46,564 bases of DNA, taken from Scleroderma bovista (lineage: Eukaryota; Basidiomycota; Agaricomycetes; Boletales; Sclerodermataceae). Location of the stretch: positions 1-46,564 of the forward strand of contig JAYMGJ010000400.1 in the NCBI GenBank assembly GCA_037178675.1. Direction: 5' to 3'. Under the pieces are notes generated by a model, which was not told the DNA's origin, did not search any database, and worked only from the letters and a program-made list of their open reading frames with translations. Made by a program: the position numbers and the translations under genes. This document shows, in pieces, positions 20,535-30,502 of the stretch; the stretch's first letter is position 1; each line of letters begins with the position of its first letter.

Positions 20535-21854
20535 TTACCCGAGGAATGAGTAAAGCCTCTGTTCATCGTTGGTCTCTTCCACTTCCTTCTTAAATACCCA
20601 CCACCACCCGAGGGCGGGCCTCGCTGAGTCCCTCTCTCCATCATCCGAAAGGGAATTATCGCCACTAGAGAAGATCTCTGTCCCCACAGATCCCGCTATC
20701 AATGCCGTCAGGTAGTCTTTACCATCCATTTCGAGCGTGACATCAACCTGAGCGTACCCAGCGGGGACCTTGGCGCTATCCAAAACAGGGTATGTTGCAC
20801 CATCCAGAACCAGCGCATCACGGTATTCGTTCTGTATTGCTTTCAGTTGTATATCACGAAGTAAAGAGAAACTGACATTATCTCCTTTCCACTGGCCCTT
20901 CTCATCAAAAGCCATGAACGCCGTTATCCATCCAGAGAGCCACGTTGGCCCACTTCCGAAGGATTGATAATGGGCTACTTTGCTCCAGAATTTCATATTC
21001 TCGCGACTGTTTGGTTTGTCGAAAGCCTTGACGAACCTTGATAATATTGGATGCAATAGACGGTACCAGGCAGTAGTTTGGGGGCCGAATTCTTTGAGTT
21101 TCTCGATCCTGTTCAGAATGTACACCCAATCCTCCCTTTCTCCCTCGAGTATGACACGAGGGATCCCGCAAGCCAGGCACACGCGGAAGGCGAAGTATTC
21201 TTTGACAGTGGCCATCATCACCATTCCGGCGACGATCCTATCGTTAGCGTTGGTGGTGGTGAAGGCGGGGATAATCCACTCCCTAAGCTCCGGGTCAATG
21301 ACGTTCTCCTGTATCTTGGTATTCATCTTTTCGACCAGGATCTGAACCATGAGGTCCCAGTCCATCCGCTCCACCTCCACGGATAATTCCTTCTTGCAAT
21401 CGTGGAGGACAAAGAGCGATCGCAAAGCTTCTGCATTCCCATTGACAAAGCAGCTGAATTGTGTGAGAATAGCAAGCCAGACATCGTCAGGGCGGATAGT
21501 CAGTGCGCGGTGTTGGTTATAGCATTCCAGGACAGTATGCACAAAGCCGTTCCTCTGTGGCTTCACATCCTTGTGTGTGGAGCCCATGGAGGAGTGGATG
21601 ATGTCCTTGGTATAGCCATGTGCATCTGGACATGCGCTTTTCAGAAACTCTGATGAAGTCATTTCGGGCACACTGGGGAATGGCTGGGCTTTGTGTGATG
21701 CGGGGGAGAATGAGACTGATAGGATGTTTTTTGCCTTTGAGAAAGCGTCATTAGGAAGATCTACGGGTGACGACTTTGGGGAGATAGGAAGAACGTCTGC
21801 TGAAGCAGAACTGGAAGGACTTTCCTGTGATCCGGATTTTTGGGACGCCGACAT
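20535..21854 (-). CDS. DUF4419-2 protein
   Basis: 439 residues if read straight through from the ATG at 21854 (MSASQKSG). A Ser/Pro-rich N-terminus of about 90 residues precedes the DUF4419 core: RNGFVHTVLECYN, TIRPDDVWLAILTQFS, a central IIPAFTTTNANDRIVAGMVM, DDWVYILNRIEKL-type helices, and the C-terminal GYAQVDVTLEMDGKDY block. In the paralogues a 55-nt intron sits in the last quarter; here 10 bp of it are missing (20832-20876 remain, 45 nt), the remainder has no stop and is in frame, so this gene can be translated with or without splicing (424 residues if spliced). The original upstream ATG of copies 3 and 4 is changed to ACG, so the start moved downstream. DUF4419 has no assigned biochemical role. 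It is divergent from HET-2. Confidence 0.82.
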   Translation of the reverse strand: MSASQKSGSQESPSSSASADVLPISPKSSPVDLPNDAFSKAKNILSVSFSPASHKAQPFPSVPEMTSSEFLKSACPDAHGYTKDIIHSSMGSTHKDVKPQRNGFVHTVLECYNQHRALTIRPDDVWLAILTQFSCFVNGNAEALRSLFVLHDCKKELSVEVERMDWDLMVQILVEKMNTKIQENVIDPELREWIIPAFTTTNANDRIVAGMVMMATVKEYFAFRVCLACGIPRVILEGEREDWVYILNRIEKLKEFGPQTTAWYRLLHPILSRFVKAFDKPNSRENMKFWSKVAHYQSFGSGPTWLSGWITAFMAFDEKGQWKGDNVSFSLLRDIQLKAIQNEYRDALVLDGATYPVLDSAKVPAGYAQVDVTLEMDGKDYLTALIAGSVGTEIFSSGDNSLSDDGERDSARPALGWWWVFKKEVEETNDEQRLYSFLG

Positions 21855-22425
21855 TCTGGTGGACTTCCAGGAAATTCGAAGCGTAATGCACACCCGTCTC
21901 TCTGTGGTCCTGATATAATGGTGCAGGTTATCAGGAACACACCTTCAAAAGAGCAGCGGGGCAATGCTGGCGCCGAAGCCCTGGGTAGCCCAGAGCACAC
22001 ATGTCGTACAGTTCTAACCCTTTATGAGATCGACACCCTTTCCTCAGAACAGGTGTTGATGGGATTTAAAATGACTCATCATTGCACAATAATTCCTGAA
22101 GCAACTTAGGTTATATTCTGTTGTGCTGCAACCCTGGAGTCAAACTTCCCCAACCTACGTGCACTCAGGCTCCATCCTGCGTAGAGGGGTCATCCATGGA
22201 TAGAAACACTCAACGGTATATTTCTTCTCCCTCGTCTGGAGAAGCGATTCCTCAGATCACGGAGACACAACGCGGTGTCCTCCTTCCAGGTACCACCGCC
22301 TGGTACATCTGCCCAGATCGAAACATTGCGATCATAACCTGGCCCGCTGATATCATAAGGGATTCTTCACCCAGTCACAGTGGTACTGGGCGTGTGTCTG
22401 AGACCTCGTCAAGGGGCATTATTAG
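21855..22425. promoter_or_regulatory. Divergent 5' region of DUF4419-2 and HET-2
   Basis: About 570 bp between the two start regions, homologous to the other DUF4419/HET gaps. It ends in TTATTAG followed by GTGAGTCTGGG, where the conserved HET reading frame begins; that TTATTAG could be a 3' splice site for an upstream leader exon. No clear TATA box in this copy. Confidence 0.45.
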
Positions 22426-22539
22426 GTGAGTCTGGGTCATTTGAATGAATATTACCAGCCACTTAGCTCCGCCAGTGGCGAAACAGCTCCTTCGCTACCA
22501 CCACTTCCACCGAGTAACAGATCTCCTGCCAGGACAGAT

Positions 22540-24198
22540 ATGACATCGCCCAAATTTCCTTGGAGACTCGTGGATGCACGGGCATTCGTGTATACAGGCG
22601 CAATTCGACTTGTTCTTGTTGAAAGCATCAGCGATTTCGACGTCACTGCCATTTCCTACACCTGGACAGCTGGCATAAAACGTTGGAGAGATCACATATG
22701 CAAGGAAGAGGGCCGTACGTACGAGGAAAGAGTCTTGCGCGGGTCACGAAACCTGTCAACATCCACAGTCCCAATTGGCGGATCAGATGATGATGCCATT
22801 ACAGAGGCGCAACTCTTTTTCACCACCGTCGCTTTCTTCGTTCTCAACAGAGGAAAGAAGTTCTTTTGGATGGACATCCTATGCATCAATCAAGACGAGC
22901 AGAAAGAAAAGGAGTTTTTTGTTCCCCGAATGGGATACCTATATCGCAGCGCATCTGAGACGCATTCGTATCCATTTGGCGCCGAAATTTTATCCGCCGT
23001 ATTCAGCGACAAAGTATATTTTCCTGTCTGGGATACAAGGGCATGGACGGTGCAAGAGCAGATCCTTTCGCGTAATACTCTGTTCTGCTATGCATTCCAA
23101 GGAGATGTTCGGAGGGAACTGAAGGAAGTGGATAAATCCATGCTGGAATCTGGTCCGGAACGCATTATCAACATGCACACACCAGTGTTGAACAAATACC
23201 GGTATGACGGATTCCACATGCTCGAAATGACGAGGGGCACCGTCACATGCCACATGGAAGAGGAGTCAGGGTCAGGTAATTTGTCTGTCGCAGCATAAAT
23301 GCACAGGGAAATTGCAGTCAAAGGGGACTGGAGCCAGTTTGATAGAAGCACCTCACGTTCATCAAGATACCAAGCCTTACTTGCGGTGAAGAACTCCTTA
23401 GAAGCGGATGTCCCAGAATGTGCAAGGATATCTATGGCCACCGTGGCCGAGCGACGAGCCACAGTGGAGGAGGATATGATATATTGCGTGCTTGGTACGC
23501 TGGATCTCGATGGCTTTCCGGTCGCATACAATATTGGGTTCCAGGAAGCGAGATTACGGGTATTTGAGGCGCTTGAGCCGAAGATACTCACTCATGTTAT
23601 TGGAACCGACTGGGCAAGCAGCTCTAGCACGAATAACAAGGACTCTGCTCTTCCCCGAATTGTTGGTTCTACACCTGTCACTGGCATTCTGTCCTTACGG
23701 TCGTCTATCCTTCATTGCAAGTTCAGGAGGGAGGTTGGTACCGAGATGATTTGTCGACGAGAGAAGCTTCGTATCTGGCGAGCGGTGGACAAGGTGTTTA
23801 GAGGGAGCGACGCTCTACTGCAAGCAATATTTGGGAACAACCAACTTTTGGTGATGCAGGGTACATCCGTTTTCGATACGCCCGAGTACGCTTCTGTCCG
23901 CAGGGAAACCATACCTCGTGATGACACAAAGGTGATCCTCGTCGACATGGCTGCTCTTGGCGTTAACTCGGACGACGAGGCCTCAAAGATTGACAGAGTG
24001 GTTGAGTTTGTGGAGATCGGTGTGTGCCAGACTCTAGCTGTACTAGGGGACCTGCCACCAGAGTTTTCGACCAGGTCGTCTGTACTGGCCTTGTACTGCG
24101 AAGAAATGGCATCAGGAGCTTTGCTGAACAAAGGAGCAGTACTGATTCTTGATGTATCTGCGTTTTCTCCCGACTATTGCGATACAGTGGTTGAGTAA
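22540..24198 (+). pseudogene. HET-2, HET-domain gene with one nonsense codon
   Basis: From the ATG at 22540 (MTSPKFPWRL) the frame runs 252 codons and meets TAA at 23296-23298, exactly where the intact copy has TAC (Tyr) in AAYMHGE. After it the same frame stays open for 299 more codons to the natural end at 24198, with no other lesion. The 252-residue product would keep the entire HET domain (ISYTW, WMDILCINQDE, RAWTVQEQ) and lose the C-terminal region. So it is either a very recent pseudogene, a truncated HET-only protein, or a case of stop readthrough. An in-frame conserved extension begins further upstream near 22429 without an ATG. It is divergent from DUF4419-2 and ends about 75 bp before the end of DUF4419-3. 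Confidence 0.85.
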
Positions 24199-24275
24199 GG
24201 TATCAAAGGGTATATACTATAGTGGTACATGCACTTAGTAAGAAATTCCAACACTTTCTCGAGGAATGAATCAAG

Positions 24276-25677
24276 TCACTGTTTATCGTCAGTCTCTTTC
24301 GCTTCCTTCTTAAATACCCACCACCACCCGAGGGTGGGCCTCGCTGAGTCCCTCTTTCCATTGCTCGAAAGGGATTTATCACCGCTAGAGAAGACCTCCG
24401 TCCCCACAGACCCTGCTATCAATGCCGTCGGGTAGTCTTTATGATCCATTTCGAGCGTGACATCAACCTGAGCATATCCAGCAGGGACCTTGTCGCTATC
24501 CAGACGAGGATATGTTACACCATCCAGAACCAGTGCATCTCCGTATTCGTTCTGTATACAAATGTATTGCTTTGAGTTGTATATCACAAGGTAAAAAGCA
24601 ACTGACATTGTATCGACTATCTCCCTTCCACTGACCCTTCTCATCAAAAGCCATGAACGCCGTTATCCACCCAGAAAGCCACGTCGGGCCACTTCCGAAA
24701 GATTCGAAATGGGCTACTTTGCTCCAGAACTCCAGATTCTCGTGACTGTCTGGCTTGTCAAAAGCTTTGACGAACCTTGATAATATTGGATGCAATAGAC
24801 GGTACCAGGCAGTAGTTTGAGGGCCGAATTCTTTGAGTTTCTCGATCCTGTTCAGAATGTACACCCAATCCTCCCTTTCTCCCTCGAGTGTGACACGAGG
24901 GATCCCGCAAAGCAGGCAGATGCGAAAGGTGAAGTATTCTTTGACAGTGGCCATCATCACCATTCCGGCGACGATCCTATCGTTAGCGTTGGTAGTGGAG
25001 AAGGCCGGGATGATCCACTGCCTGAGCTCCGGGTCAACAACGTTTTCCTGTATCTTGGCATTCATAGTTTCGACCAGCATCTGAACAACAAGGCCCCAGT
25101 CCACCTTTCCTTTCTCCTGCTCCACTTCCATGGACAATTCCTTCTTGCCGTCATGAAGAACAAAGAGTGATCGTAAGGCTTCTGCATTCCCGTTGACGAA
25201 GCAGCTGAATTGCGTGAGAATAGCGAGCCAGACATCGTCAGGGCGGATAGTCAGTGCGTGGTGTTCGTTATAGCATTCCAGGACAGTATACACAAAGCCG
25301 TTCCTCTGTGGCTTCACGTCCTTGAGTGTGGAGCCCATAGAGGAATGGATGATGTTTTTAGTGTAGCCATGTGCATCTGGACATGCGTTCCTCAGAAACT
25401 GCAATGAAGTCGTTTTGGGAACACTTGGGAATGGCTGCGATTTGTGCGATGCAGGGGAGAATGAGACTGATGGAGTATTTTTCGCCTTTGCTAAAGTGCC
25501 ACGAGGAGAATCTGTGGGCGACGACTTTGAAGTTGTAGAACGAGCATTCGCTGCCTCTGCTAAAGTAGAACTGGAAGGACTTTTCGACGATCCAGGATTT
25601 GGGGGCGCTGACACTGGGGTGGACTTCCAGTTGTCTGGGGGAAATTTGAAGCGTAATGCACTTGGAATAGAACCCAT
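24276..25677 (-). CDS. DUF4419-3 protein
   Basis: Two exons, 24607-25677 and 24276-24551, with a 55-nt intron (24552-24606; donor GTCAGT, acceptor TATACAG), give 448 residues. The start is ATG at 25677 (MGSIPSALRF). A Ser/Thr/Pro/Lys-rich leader of about 90 residues is followed by the DUF4419 core with RNGFVYTVLECYN, TIRPDDVWLAILTQFS, LFVLHDGKKEL, TTNANDRIVAGMVM, LLHPILSRFVKAFDKP and the C-terminal GYAQVDVTLEM and GWWWVFKKE. Without the intron the frame would break, which is why the intron is believed. No signal peptide or membrane helix. It is the member of the array with no HET partner at its 5' side. Confidence 0.85.
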
Positions 25678-26644
25678 CTCTCTGCCCTGATACGATGCAG
25701 GTTGTCAGGAACACACCTTCTAAAGAGCAGTGGGGAAATGCTGGCGCCACACAGCAGTAAAGGGTAGTCGGAACTCACCGTTCACGGGGAGTAATACTTA
25801 GACAGACTAGAACGGCGAACGTGGACTGGCGCGTGGAGATTAATCGCGGACGTATGTGTGAGATTACACAGAGCACATACAAGAGGATGAGAGAGTGAGA
25901 GGGAGAGGAAGAACATGTGGGGAACGCCCTCGGGTATATAACGCAGACGCATTGGAACGGAAATCAAGCACATGTCAACTTCCAAGGGTTCTTTACGTGA
26001 TTGTGAATGGACGACTGAACCTTTTTCCTTTTATGTAAGGCAATGTAGAGAGAGACGATTTGATTCAAATGGTAATGGGGACGAATGGTCTCTGTCGAAA
26101 TTGAGAGCCCCCCCTTGGGCGTGGACCAGACCACACCGCCAAGGGTTCTGCCGGCGCAGATGGCAGCTTTCGAATGACAAAGTGAGCAGGCAAAAGGAGC
26201 GCAGGTGAGCCTCGAGGCTTACAGCAGTCCAGAGCAGTCCAGAGCACACAAGGCGTGCAGTTCTAATATCCCCTTATAAGATCGACACCCTTCAACGTTT
26301 TATGGAGTGGGATTCTGCCCCAATCATTGGGTCCGTTGAGACCTGAGACAAAGAGGGACTGGAGTTGGGTGAAATGTGCGACGGGGTGAAGAAAAAGTTC
26401 AACGTGCTGACGGCCTAATCACACTCCCAAAATTTTTGCTCCCATCAATTTTATCGACATTTCTCATCCCCATTTGTATCCACTCACCCACCATCTTGAT
26501 TTGTCTTCGACCCCGGTTTGTTCTTTCCGTATGGATAGAGTCCACTGGGTGCTGGAGGTATGTCATGACTTGGCTTTACAGTCTTAAGACGTCAAAATCC
26601 ATGATCATCCAGTGAGGGCACTGTTACTCGAGGAATCAATTAAG
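25678..26644. other. Array segment with a duplicated promoter region but no HET gene
   Basis: From about 25700 to 26280 this is nearly the same as 27900-28440, which lies between DUF4419-4 and HET-3: shared GGACTGGCGCGT, AACATGTGGGGAACGCCCTC, TATATAACGCAGACGC and CCTTTTTCCTTTTATGTAAGG. After about 26290 the similarity ends and some 300 unrelated bases lead to the 3' end of DUF4419-4. The HET gene expected here is missing. The TATATAA at 25936 is a good TATA candidate. Confidence 0.7.
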
Positions 26645-27887
26645 TCACTGTTTATCGACCGTCCCTTCCACTTCCTTCTTAAATACCCACCACCACCCAA
26701 GGGCAGGCCTTGCTGAGTCCCTCTCTCCATCATCCGAAAGGGATTTATCACCACTAGAGAAGATCTCCGTCCCCACAGACCCTGCTATCAATGCCGTCGG
26801 GTAGTCTTTATGATTCATTTCGAGCGTGACATCAACCTGAGCATACCCAGCGGGGACTTCGCCGCTATCCAGACGAGGATATGTTACACCATCCAGAACC
26901 AGCGCATCACGGTATTCGTTCTGTATATAAATATATTGCTTTCAGTTGTATATCACGAAGTAAAGAGAAACTGACATTATCTCCTTTCCACTGGCCCTTC
27001 TCATCAAAAGCCATGAACGCCGTTATCCATCCAGAGAGCCACGTTGGCCCACTTCCGAAGGATTGATAATGGGCTACTTTGCTCCAGAATTTCATATTCT
27101 CGCGACTGTTTGGTTTGTCGAAAGCCTTGACGAACCTTGATAATATTGGATGCAATAGACGGTACCAGGCGGTAGTTTGGGGGCCGAATTCTTTGAGTTT
27201 CTCGATCCTGTTCAGAATGTACACCCAATCCTCCCTTTCTCCCTCGAGTATGACACGAGGGATCCCGCAAGCCAGGTACACGCGGAAGGCAAAGTATTCT
27301 TTGACAGTGGCCATCATCACCATTCCGGCGACGAGCCTATCGTTAGCGTTGGTGGTGGAGAAGGCAGGGATGATCCATTGCCTGAGCTCTGGGTCAATGA
27401 CATTCTTCTGTATCTCACCATTCATAGATTCGACCAGGATCTGAACGACGTCCCAGTCCAAGTGTTTCACTTCCACGGTCAATTCCTTCTTGCCATCATG
27501 GAGGACAAAAAGCGATCGTAAGGCTTCTGCATTCCCGTTGACGAAGCAGCTGAATTGCGTAAGGATAGCAAGCCAGACATCGTCAGGGCGGATAGTCAGC
27601 GCATGGTGTTGGTTATAGCATTCCAGGACAGTATGCACAAAACCATTCCTCTGTGGCGTCACGTCCTCGAGTGTAGCCATGGAGGAGTGGATGATGTCCT
27701 TGGTGTAGCCATGTGCATCTGGACATGCGCTCTTCAGAAACTCCAATGAAGTCAATTTGGGAACACTTGGGAATGGCTGGGCTTTGTGCGATGCGGGGGA
27801 GAATGAGACTGATGGGATGTTCGAGGATGCCAACTTCCCGGTGTCTCTGGGAATTTTGAAGTGTAACGCACTTGGAACAGAACCCAT
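26645..27887 (-). CDS. DUF4419-4 protein
   Basis: Exons 26976-27887 and 26645-26920 around a 55-nt intron (26921-26975; donor GTCAGT, acceptor TATACAG) encode 395 residues from the ATG at 27887 (MGSVPSALHF). The DUF4419 core starts near residue 78: RNGFVHTVLECYN, TIRPDDVWLAILTQFS (about 99-114), CFVNGNAEALRSLFVLHD, then the same C-terminal blocks as the other copies, ending KEVEGTVDKQ. The Ser/Thr-rich linker present in copies 1-3 after residue 20 is deleted here, making this the shortest protein. The middle (27000-27300) is almost identical to DUF4419-2, whereas the 3' exon resembles DUF4419-3, so the gene is a mosaic. It faces the intact HET-3 gene across about 1 kb. Confidence 0.85.
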
Positions 27888-28858
27888 CTCTCTGTCCTGA
27901 TGGTGCAAGTTGTCAGGAACGCACCTTCTAAAGAACAGTAGGGAAATACTGGCGCCACACAGCAGTAAAGGGTAGTTGGAAACTCACCGTTACGGGGAGT
28001 AACACTTAGACGGACTAGAACGGTGAACGTGGACTGGCGCGTGAGATTACACAAGAGGATAAGAGAGAGAGAGAGAGAGAGAGAGAGAACATGTGGGGAA
28101 CGCCCTCGAGTATATAACGCAGACGCATTGGAACGGAAACCAAGCACATGTCAACTTCCAAGGGTTCTTTACATAACTTGTGAATCGACGACTGAACCTT
28201 TTTCCTTTTATGTAAGGCAATGTAGAGAGAGATTCAGTAAACAATTCGATTCAAATGGTGGTGGGCACGAATGGTCTCTGTCGAGATTGTGACCCTTCCT
28301 TAGGTGTGGACCACGCCATCAAGCAAGGGCCAGCGCAGGCGGCTTTCGAACGACAAAGTGAGCAGGAAAAAGGAGCGCAGGTGAGCCTCGAGGCTTACAG
28401 TAGTCCAGAGCAGTCCAGAGCACACAAGGCGTGCAGTTCTATCCCCTTAAGATCGACACCATTCAAGGTTACCGTTTTAGAATGGATGCTCGGAACAGGT
28501 GTTGATGAGGTTTGAAATGAAGCAACGTGCAGGCCTTGCGTTCTGTTGCAGTGTGCAACCCTTCCAACTTCCCCAACCTGCGGCCACTCAGACTCTATCC
28601 TGCGTAGATGGGTCATCCTTGGATCGAAACACTCAAACGGTATATTTCCTTTCCATCGTCTGGAGTAGCGATTCCTCAGAGGGAGACACAACGCAATTCC
28701 CTTCCCCCTTCAAGTGCCAATTCCGCAAGGAATTCCTCACCTAGGTGAGTCTGGGTCATTTGAATAAATATTACCGCCAACTTAGCCCCGTCAGTGGTGA
28801 AACAGCTCCTTCGTTACCACCACTTCCACTGAGTAACAGGTCTTCTGCCAGGACAGAT
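27888..28858. promoter_or_regulatory. Divergent 5' region of DUF4419-4 and HET-3
   Basis: About 970 bp holding a GA microsatellite (28062-28088), a TATATAA element near 28114 and, before the conserved HET frame, the splice-acceptor-like CCTCACCTAG ending at 28744. Most of it is duplicated at 25700-26280. The stretch from 28480 matches the shorter gaps of units 1 and 2. The TATA faces the HET gene if read on the plus strand but lies some 630 bp before the frame, so long leader exons or a different start site are possible. Confidence 0.45.
28062..28088. repeat. GA dinucleotide microsatellite
   Basis: About 13 uninterrupted AG units in the DUF4419-4/HET-3 divergent promoter. The paralogous site near 25890 has only a broken GAGAG run, so the tract expanded after duplication. 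Confidence 0.9.
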
Positions 28859-30502
28859 ATGGCGACGCCCAAATTTCCTTGGAGGCTCGTAGATGCGCGG
28901 GCATTCGTGTATACAGGTGCAATTCGACTCGTTCTTGCTGAAAACATAAGCGATTTCGACATCACTGCCATTTCCTACACCTGGACAGCTGGCAGCAAAC
29001 GCTGGAGAGATCACATATGCGAGGAAGAGGGCCGTACGTACGAGGAAAGAGTCTTGCGCGGCTCACGAAACCTGTCAACATCCACAGTCCCGATTGGCGG
29101 ATCGGACAATGATGCTATTACAGAGGCGCAACTCTTCTTCACCATCATCGCTTTCTTCATTCTCACCAGAGGAAAGAAGTTTTTTTGGATAGACATCCTA
29201 TGCATCAATCAAGACGAGCAGAAAGAAAAGGAGTTTTTTGTCCCCCAAATGGGACACCTATATCGCAGCGCATCCGAGACGCATTCGTATCCATTTGGCG
29301 CCGAAATTTTATCCGCCGTATTCAGCGACAAAGTTTATTCTCCTGCCTGGGACACGAGGGCATGGACGGTGCAGGAGCAGATCCTTTCGCGTAATACTCT
29401 GTTCTGCTATGCATTCCGAGGAGATGTTCGGAGGGAACTGAAAGAAGTGGACAAATCCATGCTGGAATCTGGTCCGGAACGCATTATCAACATGCACACA
29501 CCAGTGTTCAACAAGTATCGGTACGACGGAACCTACATGCTCGAAATGACGAGGGGCACCGTCACATGCCACATGGAAGAGGAGTCATGGACAGGTAATT
29601 TGTCTGTCGCAGCATACATGCACGGGGAAATAGTCAAAGGAGACTGGAGCCAGTTTGATAGAACCACCGCACGTTCATCAAGATATAAAACCTTATATGC
29701 GGCGAAGAACTCCTCAGAGGCGAATATCGCAAGGATATCTATGGTCACCGTGGCCGAGCGACGAGCGACGGTAGAGGAGGATATGATGTATGGTGTGCTT
29801 GGTACGCTGGATCTCGATGGCTTTGCTGTCGCATACAATATTGGGTTCGAGGAAGCGAGGTTACGGGTATTTGAGGCGCTTGGGCCGAAGATACTCGCTC
29901 ATCTTATTGGAACCGACTGGGCGAGCAAATCTAGCACGGATAACAAGGACTCTGCTCTTCCCCGCGTTGTTGGCTCCACACCTGTCATTGGCATTCTGTC
30001 CTTAAGGTCGTCCATCCTTCATTGCAAGTACGGGAGGGAGGTTGGGACCAAGCTGACTTGTCGACGAGAGAAGCTTCGTATCTGGCAAGCGGTGGACATG
30101 AAGATTAGAGGGAGTCAGAGTTTACTGCAAACAACATTTGGGAACAACCAACTCTTGGTGATGCAAGGTACATCTGTTTTCGATACGCCCAAGTACGCTT
30201 CCGTCCGCAGAGAAGCCATACCTCGTGACCACACAAAGGTGATCCTTGTCGACATGGCTGCTCTTGGCGTTAACTCGGACGACGAGGCCGCAAAGGTTGA
30301 CAGAGTGGTTGAGTTTGTGGAGATTGGGGTGTGCGAGAGTCTAGCGATGGTAGCGGACCTGCCGGAGCTCTCGACGAAGACGTCTTTACTGGCCCTGTGC
30401 TGCGAGGAAATGACATCGGGAGCTCTGCTGAACAAAGGAACAGCACTGATTCTTGATGCATCCGCGTTTTCCACAGACTATTGCGATACAGTGATCGAGT
30501 AA
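28859..30502 (+). CDS. HET-3, intact HET-domain protein
   Basis: 547 residues from the first in-frame ATG (MATPKFPWRL), with no intron needed. The HET domain (PF06985 type) has its hallmarks in order: ISYTW at about 38-42, FFWIDILCINQDEQKEKEF at about 108-126, MGHLYRSA, and TRAWTVQEQILSR at about 166-178. The C-terminal 300 residues are not a domain I know; they include ARISMVTVAERRATVEEDM, VLGTLDLDGF and LLVMQGTSVFDTP. No NACHT, ankyrin, WD or TPR part is fused, unlike many HET proteins. HET domains trigger cell death on non-self fusion in filamentous fungi; that role here is inferred from family. A conserved in-frame extension of about 38 codons precedes the ATG from 28745 but has no start codon, so translation may begin in an upstream exon. 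Confidence 0.88.
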   Translation: MATPKFPWRLVDARAFVYTGAIRLVLAENISDFDITAISYTWTAGSKRWRDHICEEEGRTYEERVLRGSRNLSTSTVPIGGSDNDAITEAQLFFTIIAFFILTRGKKFFWIDILCINQDEQKEKEFFVPQMGHLYRSASETHSYPFGAEILSAVFSDKVYSPAWDTRAWTVQEQILSRNTLFCYAFRGDVRRELKEVDKSMLESGPERIINMHTPVFNKYRYDGTYMLEMTRGTVTCHMEEESWTGNLSVAAYMHGEIVKGDWSQFDRTTARSSRYKTLYAAKNSSEANIARISMVTVAERRATVEEDMMYGVLGTLDLDGFAVAYNIGFEEARLRVFEALGPKILAHLIGTDWASKSSTDNKDSALPRVVGSTPVIGILSLRSSILHCKYGREVGTKLTCRREKLRIWQAVDMKIRGSQSLLQTTFGNNQLLVMQGTSVFDTPKYASVRREAIPRDHTKVILVDMAALGVNSDDEAAKVDRVVEFVEIGVCESLAMVADLPELSTKTSLLALCCEEMTSGALLNKGTALILDASAFSTDYCDTVIE

